Source: Atrichornis clamosus (lineage: Eukaryota; Chordata; Aves; Passeriformes; Menuridae). From it: DNA of 64,000 nt. Below are positions 34,647 to 46,136 of the stretch, piece after piece. The position numbers and the translations under genes were made by a program. The stretch is taken from the NCBI GenBank assembly GCA_013400975.1, contig WBMZ01005358.1, positions 57,824 through 121,823 on the forward strand, given 5' to 3'. Every line of letters starts with the position of its first letter. The stretch's first letter is position 1. The notes below the pieces were generated by a model. It did no database searches. It was not told the DNA's origin and saw nothing but the letters and a program-made list of their open reading frames with translations.

Positions 34647-37585
34647 GAACCTGAGCCTTTATTTGCATGTCATAACTAGGAAAAGTTACTATTTTTAGTC
34701 CATGACATCCAATTAGATGTGCTTTACAAATCCAGATAAGGGGTGAAAACAAACAAATGTGTAGCTGAAGGTCTTTATGCCACATCTTCTAGTTAATTTA
34801 TAATGGATCTCTTTCTGTATTTTACTTAAAGGTATTAGTGTGGAAAATAAATATTAATCTTCAAAATCACTCATGTATTTCTGAAAGTTTGCCTGTGAAG
34901 TGTTAGTTCTCTCTAGAAAAGATGGCACATATTGCTAACATACACCAGCTGCTGATAAACATAAAAGCATTTTAGGTGGTGTCTGAAACAGGTTTTGAAC
35001 TGTTTTATAGGATTGCTTTTGGCAATGTATATGCTGCCGTTACTTTCAGTACGTGGTAATAGCTATTTGCCATGTATGGAAGCCTAGTGATGTTCCTTTG
35101 TCCAAAATATATGTTCCTTTGCTTATTGAACAAAAGTTTCTGTGCTTCTAATGACTTTGCCATGAATCTGGTCAGAGTAGACAGAGAGTGAAGTTTGTTC
35201 AATATACATTCCTGTACTGTATTTCACTGTTAGGGTTAAGTAGACTTTGGAAATAGCCTGATGTTAAAAAAAAAAATAAAAATCCCCTGGGTTTAATGAA
35301 TTATATCTTTTGGGGGGTGAAGTATGGAAACTTACTGTGCCTGTTTTCCTGGTTCTATGTCACTACCCAGGACTGAGGAGATGATTACCTATATTTTCTG
35401 CCTCAGTTCAGGATGGACCGTTTATGCTGGCTGATATGAAATGAGAAGAGAAAATGCCTTCTCTTGACATGTTTGCAGAGAGTGAGCTTCCCAGATGTCA
35501 GGAACAGAAAATAGATGTGACACAGATCTCAAAAAATATTGGTTATTTTGTGAAAAAATACAGAACATGAATTTCTTCCTCTTTTACCTTACACACAAAA
35601 GTCAATTTCTGATAAGATTTTAAACAATTGTATTTCATACACAAATAAGATTATGCTACAGAAATTAATACTACCATATTTAATATGTCACAATATTTTA
35701 CATATAGTGTATGCAAGATGTACATAGACTTTTATTCATATTTAAATATTCAGTTTGTATTTATTTTACTGTGCATATTCTGTATTTAATTTTGTGGGTT
35801 TATAAATTAATGTTTTAATGTATTTTTATGGCAAATGGTAAATTTTACATGAATGTACACCATTTTAAACTCTTGATAGACAATTTCAGCAACGATGTTT
35901 TTGTAAATTACTGATGAGTTCAAATTTTGAATAAATAAATATAGTGGATTAAAAGAAATTAAGATGTGTCCCCTGGCAGAAAAATATATTTTTGCAGCAA
36001 GGGAGACAAATCGGTTAGCCTGGTGACAGAAAGTGTTGTGAGAGCAGAAAGTACATCTAAATGTGAAAAGAAACAAATGTGGTGGCTTTATTGTTTGTTT
36101 TTATTTTTTTTCTCAGAAAGCAGAAAGCAGAAAGCAATTTGCTAAGATGATATGGGAAGCCTATGAAACAATCCATTTATATGTCACAATGCTAACTACT
36201 ACGTGTTCTTTCGAGTACTAGATGCACATAAGTAGTTATTTTCATGATGCTGGAAAGTCCCATTCAGTGCTAGGAAAAAAAATAAAAAAGGCAACTTTGA
36301 AGACAGTGAGGGGCAGCAAAGGAATTTACACAGCAGGTATTACATGAGTTTCAGCAAAAGGTAGCTTTTCTATTAATCCTTCTGTACAATGAAAAATATA
36401 TGGCAACATAAATGACAGAAGCAAACCATTTTCCAAATGTTGCAGAACATGGACATAAAGTAAAAAAATCTTTGACATTGTGCTTAGGTGTTTAGGATCT
36501 CAGAGCAAAAAGAGCAGTTCCGATATTTACTTTCTACACGGTTTCAATGCAGATAAAACCCACTTAAGGTGGTATAATGAACGTAATTAATGATTTCTCT
36601 ATGATAAGAAATGATGTAGACTGGCACTACTTTCATGAAACATAATACTGAGCATGATAGAGCTCTGCTCTGATTCCATGTGGCAATCCTTATGTCTCAA
36701 ACTACTGAAGTTCTGACTGCTTCAAATTAGTTCAAAAGTTGTATCTTATAATTTATTGGAAGCAGCTAAATTAGGCATCTAAACATAGTTAGAAAAGAAT
36801 CTGATAGTCATCATTCTAATTAGGAAGCTGCTTAAAAAAACCCCTAGAGATAATTTTAAAGAAAAGAAATTGCTTTTAAAGATAATTATATGAGCAACAC
36901 TGACATGTTTGCAACATGAAAAAAGTAGTTTTAAATATCTCTTGAAATTGTCTCCTCTGACCATCAAACCCAAACAAAATGAAAATGGTTAGTCTCACAT
37001 TTTAGTTAGATGCCTGGACCACCAATGCACTCTGGGCAGAACTGACCAATGACAGGATATATGCTACTAAAATATTTAAATGATGTCTTTTGTATCCTCC
37101 ATGTATGCATTTCAGGTGCGATTGAAAATACCTTAATTTCATGCATGATTACTTTTTCCTGGCAGCAAAACTTGTAATTCATTAAATATAAAAATGTAGC
37201 TTGATTGCACATGCAAAATGACAACCCACAAATAATGAAACATTTACTTTTTTAATGATTGGTATTCAAGTTCTTTGACAGGCACTTTCAAAAAATTAAG
37301 AAGCAGAAAAAGAGCTTTAGTTAGACACTAGCAGAAAAATTAACTGCAAAGAACATTTCAGTGCAAAACAAACAGACAAATCTGCAGTTGAAGCCTAATC
37401 AGACTCTTTAAAGGCTTCTAGATTAAAATTGTCCAGTTGTAGGCCACAAGTGGACCAACAGGCTCAAATTCCTCTAACTATCCGTCTCTGTATTCCTGCA
37501 TTTCCAGCCTCACCTTGGGCTTTAGTCACCTGTGTTCAGGGTGTACTCTGACATGGTTCAGTTGTGCAACTTTACCTTACTAGGT
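34647..37585. other. AT-rich intergenic sequence
   Basis: No gene is recognised in about 2.9 kb. 35640-35940 is extremely AT-rich with many ATTTAAT/TTAAT words. (AGAAAGC) occurs three times in tandem at about 36115-36136. Confidence 0.5.
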
Positions 37586-37664
37586 CTGATCAGCCTGGAG
37601 GAGACTAAGGGGAGACTTTGTGGTCTTCAACATTGTCATGAGGGGAAGAAGATGGGCAAGTACC
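37586..37664 (+). mobile_element. CR1 LINE scrap (reverse-transcriptase tail)
   Basis: The sequence CTGATCAGCCTGGAGGAGAC, then TAAGGGGAGACTTTGTGGTC, then CATGAGGGGAAGAAGATGGG matches the short CR1 segment that encodes the end of ORF2. Only about 80 bp is recognisable. Confidence 0.75.
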
Positions 37665-38920
37665 TATCTTTTATTTTTATTCATTCTATCCTTTAGTATT
37701 TTCAATATATGGCTTGTAAATGATTACTGTAATCCACAAGAAGCAAAGGTATATCTGGTTAAATACTGGTCAACTGAAAGTAAGTAGTTCTAGGAAAGGA
37801 AAAAATTGCTTCTCTTCTCATTACAAATGTCAAGATATTTTTAGTTTTATGGTTTTCAAAATATCTTAATTGGGAAAAAAGGTAGTATACCCTTTTCTTT
37901 CCTGCAGAAAGGCTTCAGTTGAATGACTCAACATTTTTCAAAGGAAGTATCATGGATTTATTTGCACTTTTTTGCCCCATAATAACAAATTTCTATGCTG
38001 AATCGAATTCCAGGGTTATCTCAAACGTGTGAATTACCTTATTATCAGATTTTCTTTAGACTCAGATAATGACCATAATTTCCTAAGGAAGGATAACAGC
38101 TTAAATTCTTTATACTAAGTATTATAACAAATGCCAGAGAAAAATTTATAATGCTTCATTAATTTTATGCAAATTATTAGACTGAGCTATTTGTTCTTCA
38201 AAAAATATGCATCTATGATTTCAATTTTTTTTGGTTTTTACTATCCCTACAAACTACTAACACCATGTCTGTTGCTCTAAAACATGTATTCTTAGCAGCA
38301 TCTTTTTTTTTCCCCCCACTAAAAATAGTGCTTACTTCATACTGAAGTTTATTAAATTAAGGGGTAAAAATCAGAGTAATAGGTAACTGCAACTTGTTCA
38401 AAATGTTTAAAGTATGTGTTATTCACTTAATCTGAAATTTAATCTTAATTGAAAAGACTAAATATAAAATATGTCTAAATGTAAGTATTCTATACAAAGA
38501 AAATGGAAATTAGGTTTGGAGACAAGTATTAAAATTTAACTTTGTACTTACTGTAACCATTTCAAAAAATCTTAAAGGATGAGAAAGTTAAACCAATTAA
38601 ATAATAACAATTTTAAGTGCAAATAGATCTATATGGGATAGAGTAGAAACATTTCGCTATTTTCAGTTTGGAATATCTTTTCAGAGACTTTTGTCTGTTG
38701 AGCGGATTAATGGACTGTATCAGAGCTGAATGGATCATCTGGTGGTGTAATTATGTCTTCCAAAGTCAGCACACACCCAAGAGGGGTGTGAATATGTGGC
38801 TAAACCCAATATGTAACACAAAAATTACACAATTAAGAAAGTATTTTCAGACAGGGCAATGGGCTTGAGTTGGCTTCAACCCACATCTTCCTTCATGGTG
38901 ACTTGGGACACCCAGTGTCA
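37665..38920. other. AT-rich intergenic sequence
   Basis: No gene or repeat is recognised. T- and C-runs occur at about 38303-38318. Confidence 0.5.
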
Positions 38921-39112
38921 TCACAGAAACATAGAAATATTTAGGTTAGAAAAGACCTTAAAATCATCAAGTCCAACTGTAAACTAAGCCCTGTCAGGTC
39001 CACCATTAAACCATGCCCCTCAGGGCCACACCTACCCATCTTTTACACAGCCCTAGGGTTGTTGACTCAAATATTCCATGGGCAGCCTCTTCCAAAGCTT
39101 GACAACACACAA
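38921..39112 (-). mobile_element. CR1 LINE 3'-terminal fragment
   Basis: The plus strand reads CATCACAGAAACATAGAAAT, then AAATCATCAAGTCCAACTGT, then CATGCCCCTCAGGGCCACAC and GGGCAGCCTCTTCCAAAGCT. This is the complement of a CR1 3' untranslated end of a subfamily different from the 30433 copy. It is about 190 bp long and truncated. Confidence 0.88.
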
Positions 39113-39354
39113 AGCTCAGTTTTTGGTTCGTTTGACAGAACTTTCACAGTGCTTGACTAGGTGGATCAAAGTTGTATTTGAAAATCAGTTTCCATATGTT
39201 TTGGCAGAATAAATTATTTTGTATTCCATTTTTTTGTTCAATTTCTTTGGGACCATTATAAGAAATAAACAGACCTCTAAATGTCATGCAATACACAGTC
39301 TCTGGTGTGATTTATAGAAATATATGGTGTTATTAATGTAAAAACTCACAGCAA

Positions 39355-39380
39355 GTGTGTGTGTTTGTGTGTCTGTGTTT
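39355..39380 (+). repeat. Imperfect (TG)n microsatellite
   Basis: GTGTGTGTGTTTGTGTGTCTGTG is an interrupted TG dinucleotide repeat, followed by TATATATGCATA. Confidence 0.85.
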
Positions 39381-39586
39381 ATATATGCATACAATCTTTT
39401 CACGGATAAGAAGTGAAAACTCTCCATTCCTAATCTGATTATTGCCAGCTCAACTGATTCTTATTGAATTCTTTTAAGCCAGTTTTCTCTGTGACAGAGC
39501 CTCAGCATGAGGATAAACAGACTTGCACTGGACACAAATAAGGAAAAAAAATTCAACTTGTAAATGGTAAACAAAATACATTTTTT

Positions 39587-39603
39587 TATATATATATATA
39601 TAT
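39587..39603. repeat. (AT)n microsatellite
   Basis: A pure TA dinucleotide run follows a short T-run. Confidence 0.9.
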
Positions 39604-41219
39604 TCTTTTACTACATTAACAATTTCCCCTACATTTTGAAGTTCCTTTAAGAAGGGACTGGTGAAGCTGCTGTACAATAAGATATCTCATCAGTGTTCAG
39701 ACAATACTCTCTAAATCCTAGTAAAGATTTTGTTCAGATAAATCAAGAGAGAAAAACAAAAATCAAACTAAAAAAACCCCAAAAAACTTGTGTGTACTTT
39801 TGCTCTTTTGTTATATCTATCACAACAAAGCTTGCATACTATGTTAGAGGTGTCTTTTAGTCACTGTACCTTCCTTTCTCTTCTCAGCAATACTATTGCA
39901 TCTTAAATGAGTACTCCCATACCTTTTTAAAGGGCTGGCAGCCATTTCACTGGTTAGCCTTTATGAAAGCATAATATATCAGGATAGCTTTCCTCTCCTA
40001 AGATGTTTGATATTATTTCTCTTAGACATGGAAAAAATCTAAAGCAGCAAAACAAATGCACAAGAGAAAAAAGTCTGGATCAAATATACTTATGATAGAT
40101 TTTAGCTGATGAATAAACACCCCAACCCCTCTTTCGTAAAATGTTCTTTTTCCTTTTAAACAAAATAAGAAAATAATAATTTATTTTTTAAAAAATTAGA
40201 TTTGCACATCAACACTGCTAGAAATACATCTCTGTTCTATTGCAGAAACAGAAATTGTGTGGCAGCAGGTGAATGCAGGGACTGTTTTGAATACTGCACT
40301 ATCATGGGATTAGAAGTGAATATAGTTCTTTTTTTAAGTGTGATTTCAGTTTGAGTTATGCCTTATATCTATAGATACTTTACTATTACAAGCTTTAATG
40401 TCTAATATAATTGGTAACATGGTGATAGAAACAATACAGAATCATTTTGTTTGTAAGCATGAGACACATTTTGCTTGGATAGTAATGGAATTTCCATTCA
40501 CAAATCAGTTAAGGAATGGTTCATGGCAAGAAAAGAAGAGCTATTCAAGTTGTTTTATCTCTCTGTCTACATCTGCTTGAAGCTGCCAACAGATATCCAG
40601 CAAATTAAAATTACTAAAAACAAGTGCAGAGGGAATACATACCCAGAACTAGCTCAGGTGTCTGAATAGCTCTGCAACAAACACCCGCACTTTGCTCTTT
40701 TGTGCTGTGTGCCGCAGAGGCTGCTTGCTTTGTGCCACATGATCAGCTTACAGTGTTTTAGTGGTTGGACTGTAATAGATCTCAGGTATGGTGGACCTCA
40801 TTAAACTTTGAATCACTGGAGAAGCTGGATTTATGAGTACTTGTGCCAAAAGGGATTGCTCTTGCTGTTCATTTCCCTCTTAGTGAATGGAGGAAGTAAA
40901 AAATTCTTTTTACTGTAAGGTTTCTGGCCTTGAGGTTTAATCTAGGATGAAAGAGAATTGCACGCATGAAAATCCTGGTGCAAGCCATTATTTTATTTGA
41001 ATATACATTATTTATTTCATGACATGTTTTTCTGATTAAATATGTTCTGATAGAGATTAAAACATCTTTTCAAATAACTTACAGAATTTAACAACACAGA
41101 TATATCCTTTCTTATCTTTTTTTTTTGTTGTCATTATTTTTTCTTGGTTTATTTTTAAGAAAGATTGTTCCTTTTTCTGTTTATTTCCTATTAATGAGTA
41201 CTTCACAAACAAATCACAC

Positions 41220-41545
41220 CACAAATAAGAAAATTTATTGGTATTTTTGCATTTAAATATTTTAAGAACATGAATAGGCTGTAAAAAAATAAAATGTAAA
41301 TGTTGCTATTTAGTTCTTCTAAATTACAAAAGCAATACAAAAGTAATTGAACTGCTATTAATAGACTGTAATGGAAAGTGTACTAAAGCATTTTATTAGT
41401 GCTTAGCAAGATAATTAGAGCAAGTAAATTAGATATTAACAAAGTTAGAAAAAACAGTATTTACAGACTGATACCATATCTATTTACTTAAAATTAGTAT
41501 TACCAATGTTAATTAAAGGCTTAATTAGCAGATATAATGCGTATA
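41220..41545. promoter_or_regulatory. Candidate conserved noncoding element (weak)
   Basis: This stretch has no repeat signature and an unusual density of homeodomain-type cores (TAAT/ATTA), including GCTATTAATAGACTGTAATG, GTTAATTAAAGGCTTAATTA and AAGATAATTAGAGC. Vertebrate developmental enhancers in gene deserts often look like this. AT-rich DNA produces such cores by chance, so this is only a candidate for cross-species alignment. Confidence 0.2.
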
Positions 41546-42084
41546 TGTGTTCCACTGGGCAGAATCACCAGTTTGAGAAAATTGGTAATGTAATTCTCAA
41601 TAGAAGAATCTTGTCTGGGATTTCTGTTACATACCGTTACATTTTAAGGTCCTAAAACTGCCAGAACCTTGAGTTCTAAATGATATGTTTGCTAGCAAAC
41701 CCTTTTAAGTCAAACTAGTCATAGCTATAAATGTCTTAGTTCTAGGTTTTAACAGGTAGAACTCTGCTACTCCTTTGTGTATTATGTGCACCTAACTGAG
41801 ACACAAATAATTGGTTATATTCTGATGTTCCAATGAGATTTACCTGGGAATATTTAAAAATTACTAGAGGGTAAATGACCTACTAATCACTATGATTTTA
41901 AACATAATTTAAAAAAACCCAACAACTGAGTAGAAAAAATAAAAAAATGTGAATTCCCAGTATTTGTACCAGTGACAAGCAGTTAAAAATTTCAAAATAT
42001 ATTTGCATATACAAATAATTTCTAAGCATTAGTTTGCTTTCTGATTCTTTCACGATTTGCCAGTAGGTCCTTTGACACCTTACT

Positions 42085-42420
42085 GAAGTCTTTAAGAAAG
42101 ACTTTTGAGAAAGGTGGAGAGAGACCTTTTACGAGGACCTGTAGTGACAGGATGAAGGGAAAGCTTTTAAACTGAAAAAGAGTAGGTTTAGATTGGAAGT
42201 AAGGAAGAAACTCTTTGCTGTGAGCATGGTGAGACTCTGGAAGAGGCAGCACAGAGATGCTGTGGATGTCCCATCCTTATAAGTGCTCAAGGTCAGTCTC
42301 CATGAGATTTTAAGCAACATGATCTTGTGGGTGGCATCAGTTCCCATGGAAGGAGGGTTGGACTAGAGGTTATTTAAGGTTCCATTCCAACCTAAACCAT
42401 TGTATGATTTTATGATCCCA
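42085..42420 (+). mobile_element. CR1 LINE 3' end, plus strand
   Basis: It contains AGGAAGAAACTCTTTGCTGT, GCACAGAGATGCTGTGGATG, GAGGGTTGGACTAGAGGTTA and TTCCATTCCAACCTAAACCA, and ends in the tail-like TTGTATGATTTTATGATCCC. This is the standard CR1 3' untranslated region in sense orientation. About 335 bp remain. The minus-strand open frames over it are not genes. Confidence 0.92.
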
Positions 42421-43904
42421 TGCCTATGGAGAACTAACAAACTTGACGTTAATATATTCATTCAATCCATATGTTCACTCCATTGCACATTCCATACTTA
42501 TTTTTCTTCTAATACAAAATGTGGTATAGCTTCAGTAACTTTTAAAACAAATAAGAGTAATTATTCAGGCCTACAAACTTTTTGTGTTTGAAGATAAATG
42601 TTTGTCTTAAGTCACAAAATCTGAGTTAATTTTGTAGTAGTGCTTCCTATATGTACCAGTAAGAAAGTTAATGCTTAGAATTAATCTATATATTCTAGGT
42701 CATTTTAAAGGTTGTAACTGCGTTTCACTGGTGTTTCTTTGTCATTCCCCATTACCAAGAGTAGCAGATTCATGAATATTAAAACTACCTTTTAGAATGA
42801 CAAAGAAGATGTTCAAGATGGAAAATAATTACTGTCTTAATAATATACATGATGATATATATTATTCTTTCTTTCCAGTTATTATTAGATGTTATGAAAT
42901 ATCACTATGCAGTTCAGTTTTTCAAGTATTCTCTCTTTATCTTCTTTGTTTGAACAAGCAATAAGCTACAGTCATATTTGAGCTTTAATATGTTCTTTGC
43001 AAGAAAAGTCAGCTTTTTAACCCTAGAGGTATATGTATTGATTGTGGCACAAATTTCGTTGGGCTCATTTAAATTCACTGCATTCTTTTTAATGCACAGG
43101 GAAAAACTTGAGCATATTAATATATGTCTGGAAAATGTGCAGTTTTTCCATAGTTGACTTGAGGGGCTGATTACTTTTGTGACAGTGAAGTCATCTGTGC
43201 ATTACAGTTTTGTTCCATCTTCTATGCAGCAATAAGATTTCCTTCAGGTTGACTTATGATTATACCTTAGAGTAACTCATTGGCTTTTAAATTAAAGTGT
43301 GCAGAAGGTTAAGCTGATGTCTGAAGGGAAGGTTAAGAAGCTGTCTGAGAGTTTCTTTCCATATTTTGTTTGGCTTTGGACTTTGAGAAATTCAGAATCT
43401 ACATATATGCTAATGAAGAATTGTATGAGCAGAAAAAAAAAAAGAAAAATCTGAGGGGTTCTGTTAATTGATGAAGATTCTGATGCCTCAGGAAACCACA
43501 CTGATGCCACTGGTCTTAGAACATATAGAAACGTTTCCTTTTTCAGCCACATAAATGTATGTTTACACTTTTTTACAAAAATATAAAAATTAATGAGGTA
43601 TGTTTTCAGAAAATCAGCTTTTTAAATTAATAAAAACCCCTTGGCAATAATTGCCTTGAAAATATATCTCAGTGAAACAAATACCTCAGTTCATCTTTTA
43701 TTAATTTCAGTTACATTTTGCATTAATGAACAACTCTACTAGCATGCTATTCAGATACAAGAAGTACAATTTATAGATAGGAATAAACTGTAGTATAAAC
43801 TCAGAATATGAACTCCCCTGGTTTTGCATGTGGTTCCAGCATCCTTGGGAGAATCTAAAATATCAATAATGGGTTTGCAGTTCCAGTCCCAAAGTTGCTT
43901 TTTT
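42421..43904. other. AT-rich intergenic sequence
   Basis: No gene is recognised in about 1.5 kb. An A-run lies near 43432-43448, and the minus-strand 86-codon frame over it is uninformative. Confidence 0.5.
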
Positions 43905-44270
43905 GGACCTTCTGGCCCTTCATAGGAGTTCTTCCAGTGTACCAACATCACAGTTGTCCAGGTGCAGCCTCATCATTGCTGAGTAGTGGGTAAAATTCAT
44001 TTCTCGCAACCTACTGGTGATGCTCTTCCTGAGTGTTGAAACCCAGAGGCTCTTGACCTTTGTTGCCACAAGGGCACACTGTTGCCTTATGATAAAGTTT
44101 CGGTTCACTGGGACTCCCACATTGTGCAAAGTTGCTTTCCAGAAAATTGAAAAAGCAATTTCCAGTTGGCACACAGATTTCTTCTTTCCCATGTTAAGGA
44201 TTCTGTATTTATCTTTGTTGAACTTCATGAGGGGCTTGTCAGTTCATTTCGCTAACCTGTTCAGTTAATA
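43905..44270 (-). mobile_element. CR1 LINE reverse-transcriptase fragment
   Basis: The minus strand has an uninterrupted 102-codon frame (43920-44228) that begins MKFNKDKYRILNMGKK. This matches the CR1 RT stretch M-x-F-N-x-x-K-C-x-V-L-H-x-G. It also contains RQQCALVATKV and LHLDNCDVGTLEELL, which resemble the region after the FADD motif. The ATG is an internal methionine of ORF2, not a true start. No 3' untranslated region or ORF1 is attached, so this is a decayed internal piece that happens to remain open. Confidence 0.8.
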
Positions 44271-44849
44271 CACCAAAATCACATCCAAATTGATTCCACA
44301 GTGCTCCACTTTTATCATTACATAACACAAACCCACTTAGCTTCAGATATTCATTGTGTTGGCCTCTACAGAGGAACTGTCAGACTAGACACTGCTTATA
44401 ACCAGGAGAGAGGAGTACATGTAAACCATCTCATTCCAAAATATGATTTTAAAATAGGGCTTGTGAGCCGAGCCAAATTGTGTCAGTTTCTGTCCCTTTA
44501 CCATAGACTGGACCATCTAGCAGAGATGCTTACAGCTGAATGAGATTAATGCCCACAGTTTCTTTCACCTTCAGAATCATTTATATCCTTTAGTTGTTCA
44601 GCCCCATTTACATGAAGTGCACCCCTTTGGAACTCAGTTAATCAATATGACAGTCAACACTCCTTTTCTAAGGAAAATGCTTAGGCCAATTCAGAAACTA
44701 AGTATCTTAAATCCTGTGTTCATTACTGCGTTTTATGTCCACAAGGCACACAGCTGTTTGCTGTGCATGTCTGCACAAAAGAAAAAAAAAAGTGTGTATG
44801 CACATCTACAAGCATATACATATATGTTCTCTTCAATACTTTTACAAAT
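44271..44849. other. Spacer between CR1 fragments
   Basis: Nothing is recognised in about 580 bp. Plus-strand frames of 80-87 codons (44301-44543, 44617-44880) show no motif, and the second merges into the CR1 start. Confidence 0.45.
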
Positions 44850-45757
44850 CTTCTGGATGCAGAAACTGAACATATGTTAAGTAAGTTTGCCAATGATCCT
44901 AAACTAGAAGGAGCTGTGGACTCCCTCAAAGGGAGAGAGACCTTACAGAGAGATACAAATAGCTAGAAAGCTGGAGAATCACCAACCATATGAAATCTAA
45001 CAAAAGCAGGTGCCAAATTCACTATCTAGGATGGATAATCCTGGTTACACATGCAAATTGGGGGATTAAGAGGCTAGAGAGGAGCCTTGCAGAAAGAGTT
45101 CTGGGAAACTGGGTTGATGGCAAGTTGAATATGAGTCAACAGTGTGCCTTGGCAGCTTAAAGGACCAATAATTACCTGGGGTGCATCAAGCACAGTGTAG
45201 CTGGTTGGTCAAGTGAGTGATTGTCCTGCTCTACGCTGCACTGGTGCAGCCCCACCTTAAGGACTATGTGCAGTTTTGGGTGCCTCAGTCTAAACAAGAC
45301 ATCAAATTATTAGAGTCCAGAGGATGACCAAGATGTTGAAAGGCCTTAAGGATGAGAAAAAGAGTGGCAGAGGTGACTTGGTTTTTTCAGCTTGAAGAGT
45401 AGACTGAGGTGACCTCACCACAGTCTACACATTCCTCCAAAAAAGGGAGGCAGTGGAGATGAAGGACCTGATCTTCTCTCTCTGGTGACCAGCAATAAGA
45501 CATAAAGAAATGTAATGAAGCTGTGTCAGGGAATGTTAAGTTTGGACATTAGAAGATTGTTCTTTACTGACAGGGTGATCAGGGACTGAAGCAGGCTTCC
45601 CAGGGAACGGATCAGAGTACCAATTCTGTCAGAGTTCAAAGAACATCTGAATGACACTCTTAATCATATGGTTTAGATTTAGCTAGTCCTGTGAGGACCA
45701 CAGAGTTGGACTCAATGATCCTTACGGATCCCCTACAACTTGAGATATTCTATTAAT
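44850..45757 (+). mobile_element. CR1 LINE, RT active-site region to 3' terminus
   Basis: The plus-strand frame ending near 44964 reads KFANDPKLEGAVDSLKGRET, then LQRD. This is the CR1 FADD-T-K-L motif and following block, with the first catalytic Asp changed to Asn (FAND, 44886-44897). Downstream pieces are CTCTACGCTGCACTGGTGCA (45230-45249), GACTATGTGCAGTTTTGGGT and CAGCTTGAAGAGTAGACTGA. The end, GGACTCAATGATCCTTACGG followed by CCTACAACTTGAGATATTCT, is the CR1 3' terminus. The copy is about 0.9 kb, 5'-truncated, with several frameshifts and stops. Confidence 0.92.
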
Positions 45758-46112
45758 CTTTTCCATATATGCGCACAGATAAAAGTATATAAGCACAAAG
45801 GTTAGCCAAAAGATTACTGTGGAGGGCTCAAAGAATACTGTATTTTAATTCCTGGTAGGTTTTGTATACGTTTTTCCACTATAAACTTAAAGTTATGGAA
45901 TGGCCCTATTTCAACTTGCCATAAAAAGGAAAAAGAAAATGTTTTGCAACATAGTGTTATGCAAATAAGATAATTAGAATTTGCTGTTCTAACCCCAAAG
46001 GATTGAGGAATATAGTCTAGGAAAGCTACTATTTTGTATTCATATATCCAACACCTTCAATCTCAAAATGTCCCACATGGTTCACAGGCCATTTAGACAA
46101 TGAAATACCCAC

Positions 46113-46136
46113 CACAAAACAAAACAAAACAAAACA
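46113..46136 (+). repeat. (CAAAA)n microsatellite
   Basis: About four and a half tandem CAAAA pentamers. Confidence 0.9.

Larger units (their letters stand above)
39113..42084. other. AT-rich intergenic sequence with microsatellites
   Basis: No gene is recognised in about 3 kb. It holds a GT-rich tract at 39355-39380, an AT dinucleotide tract at 39587-39603, and a motif-dense stretch at 41220-41545 that is listed separately. Confidence 0.5.
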
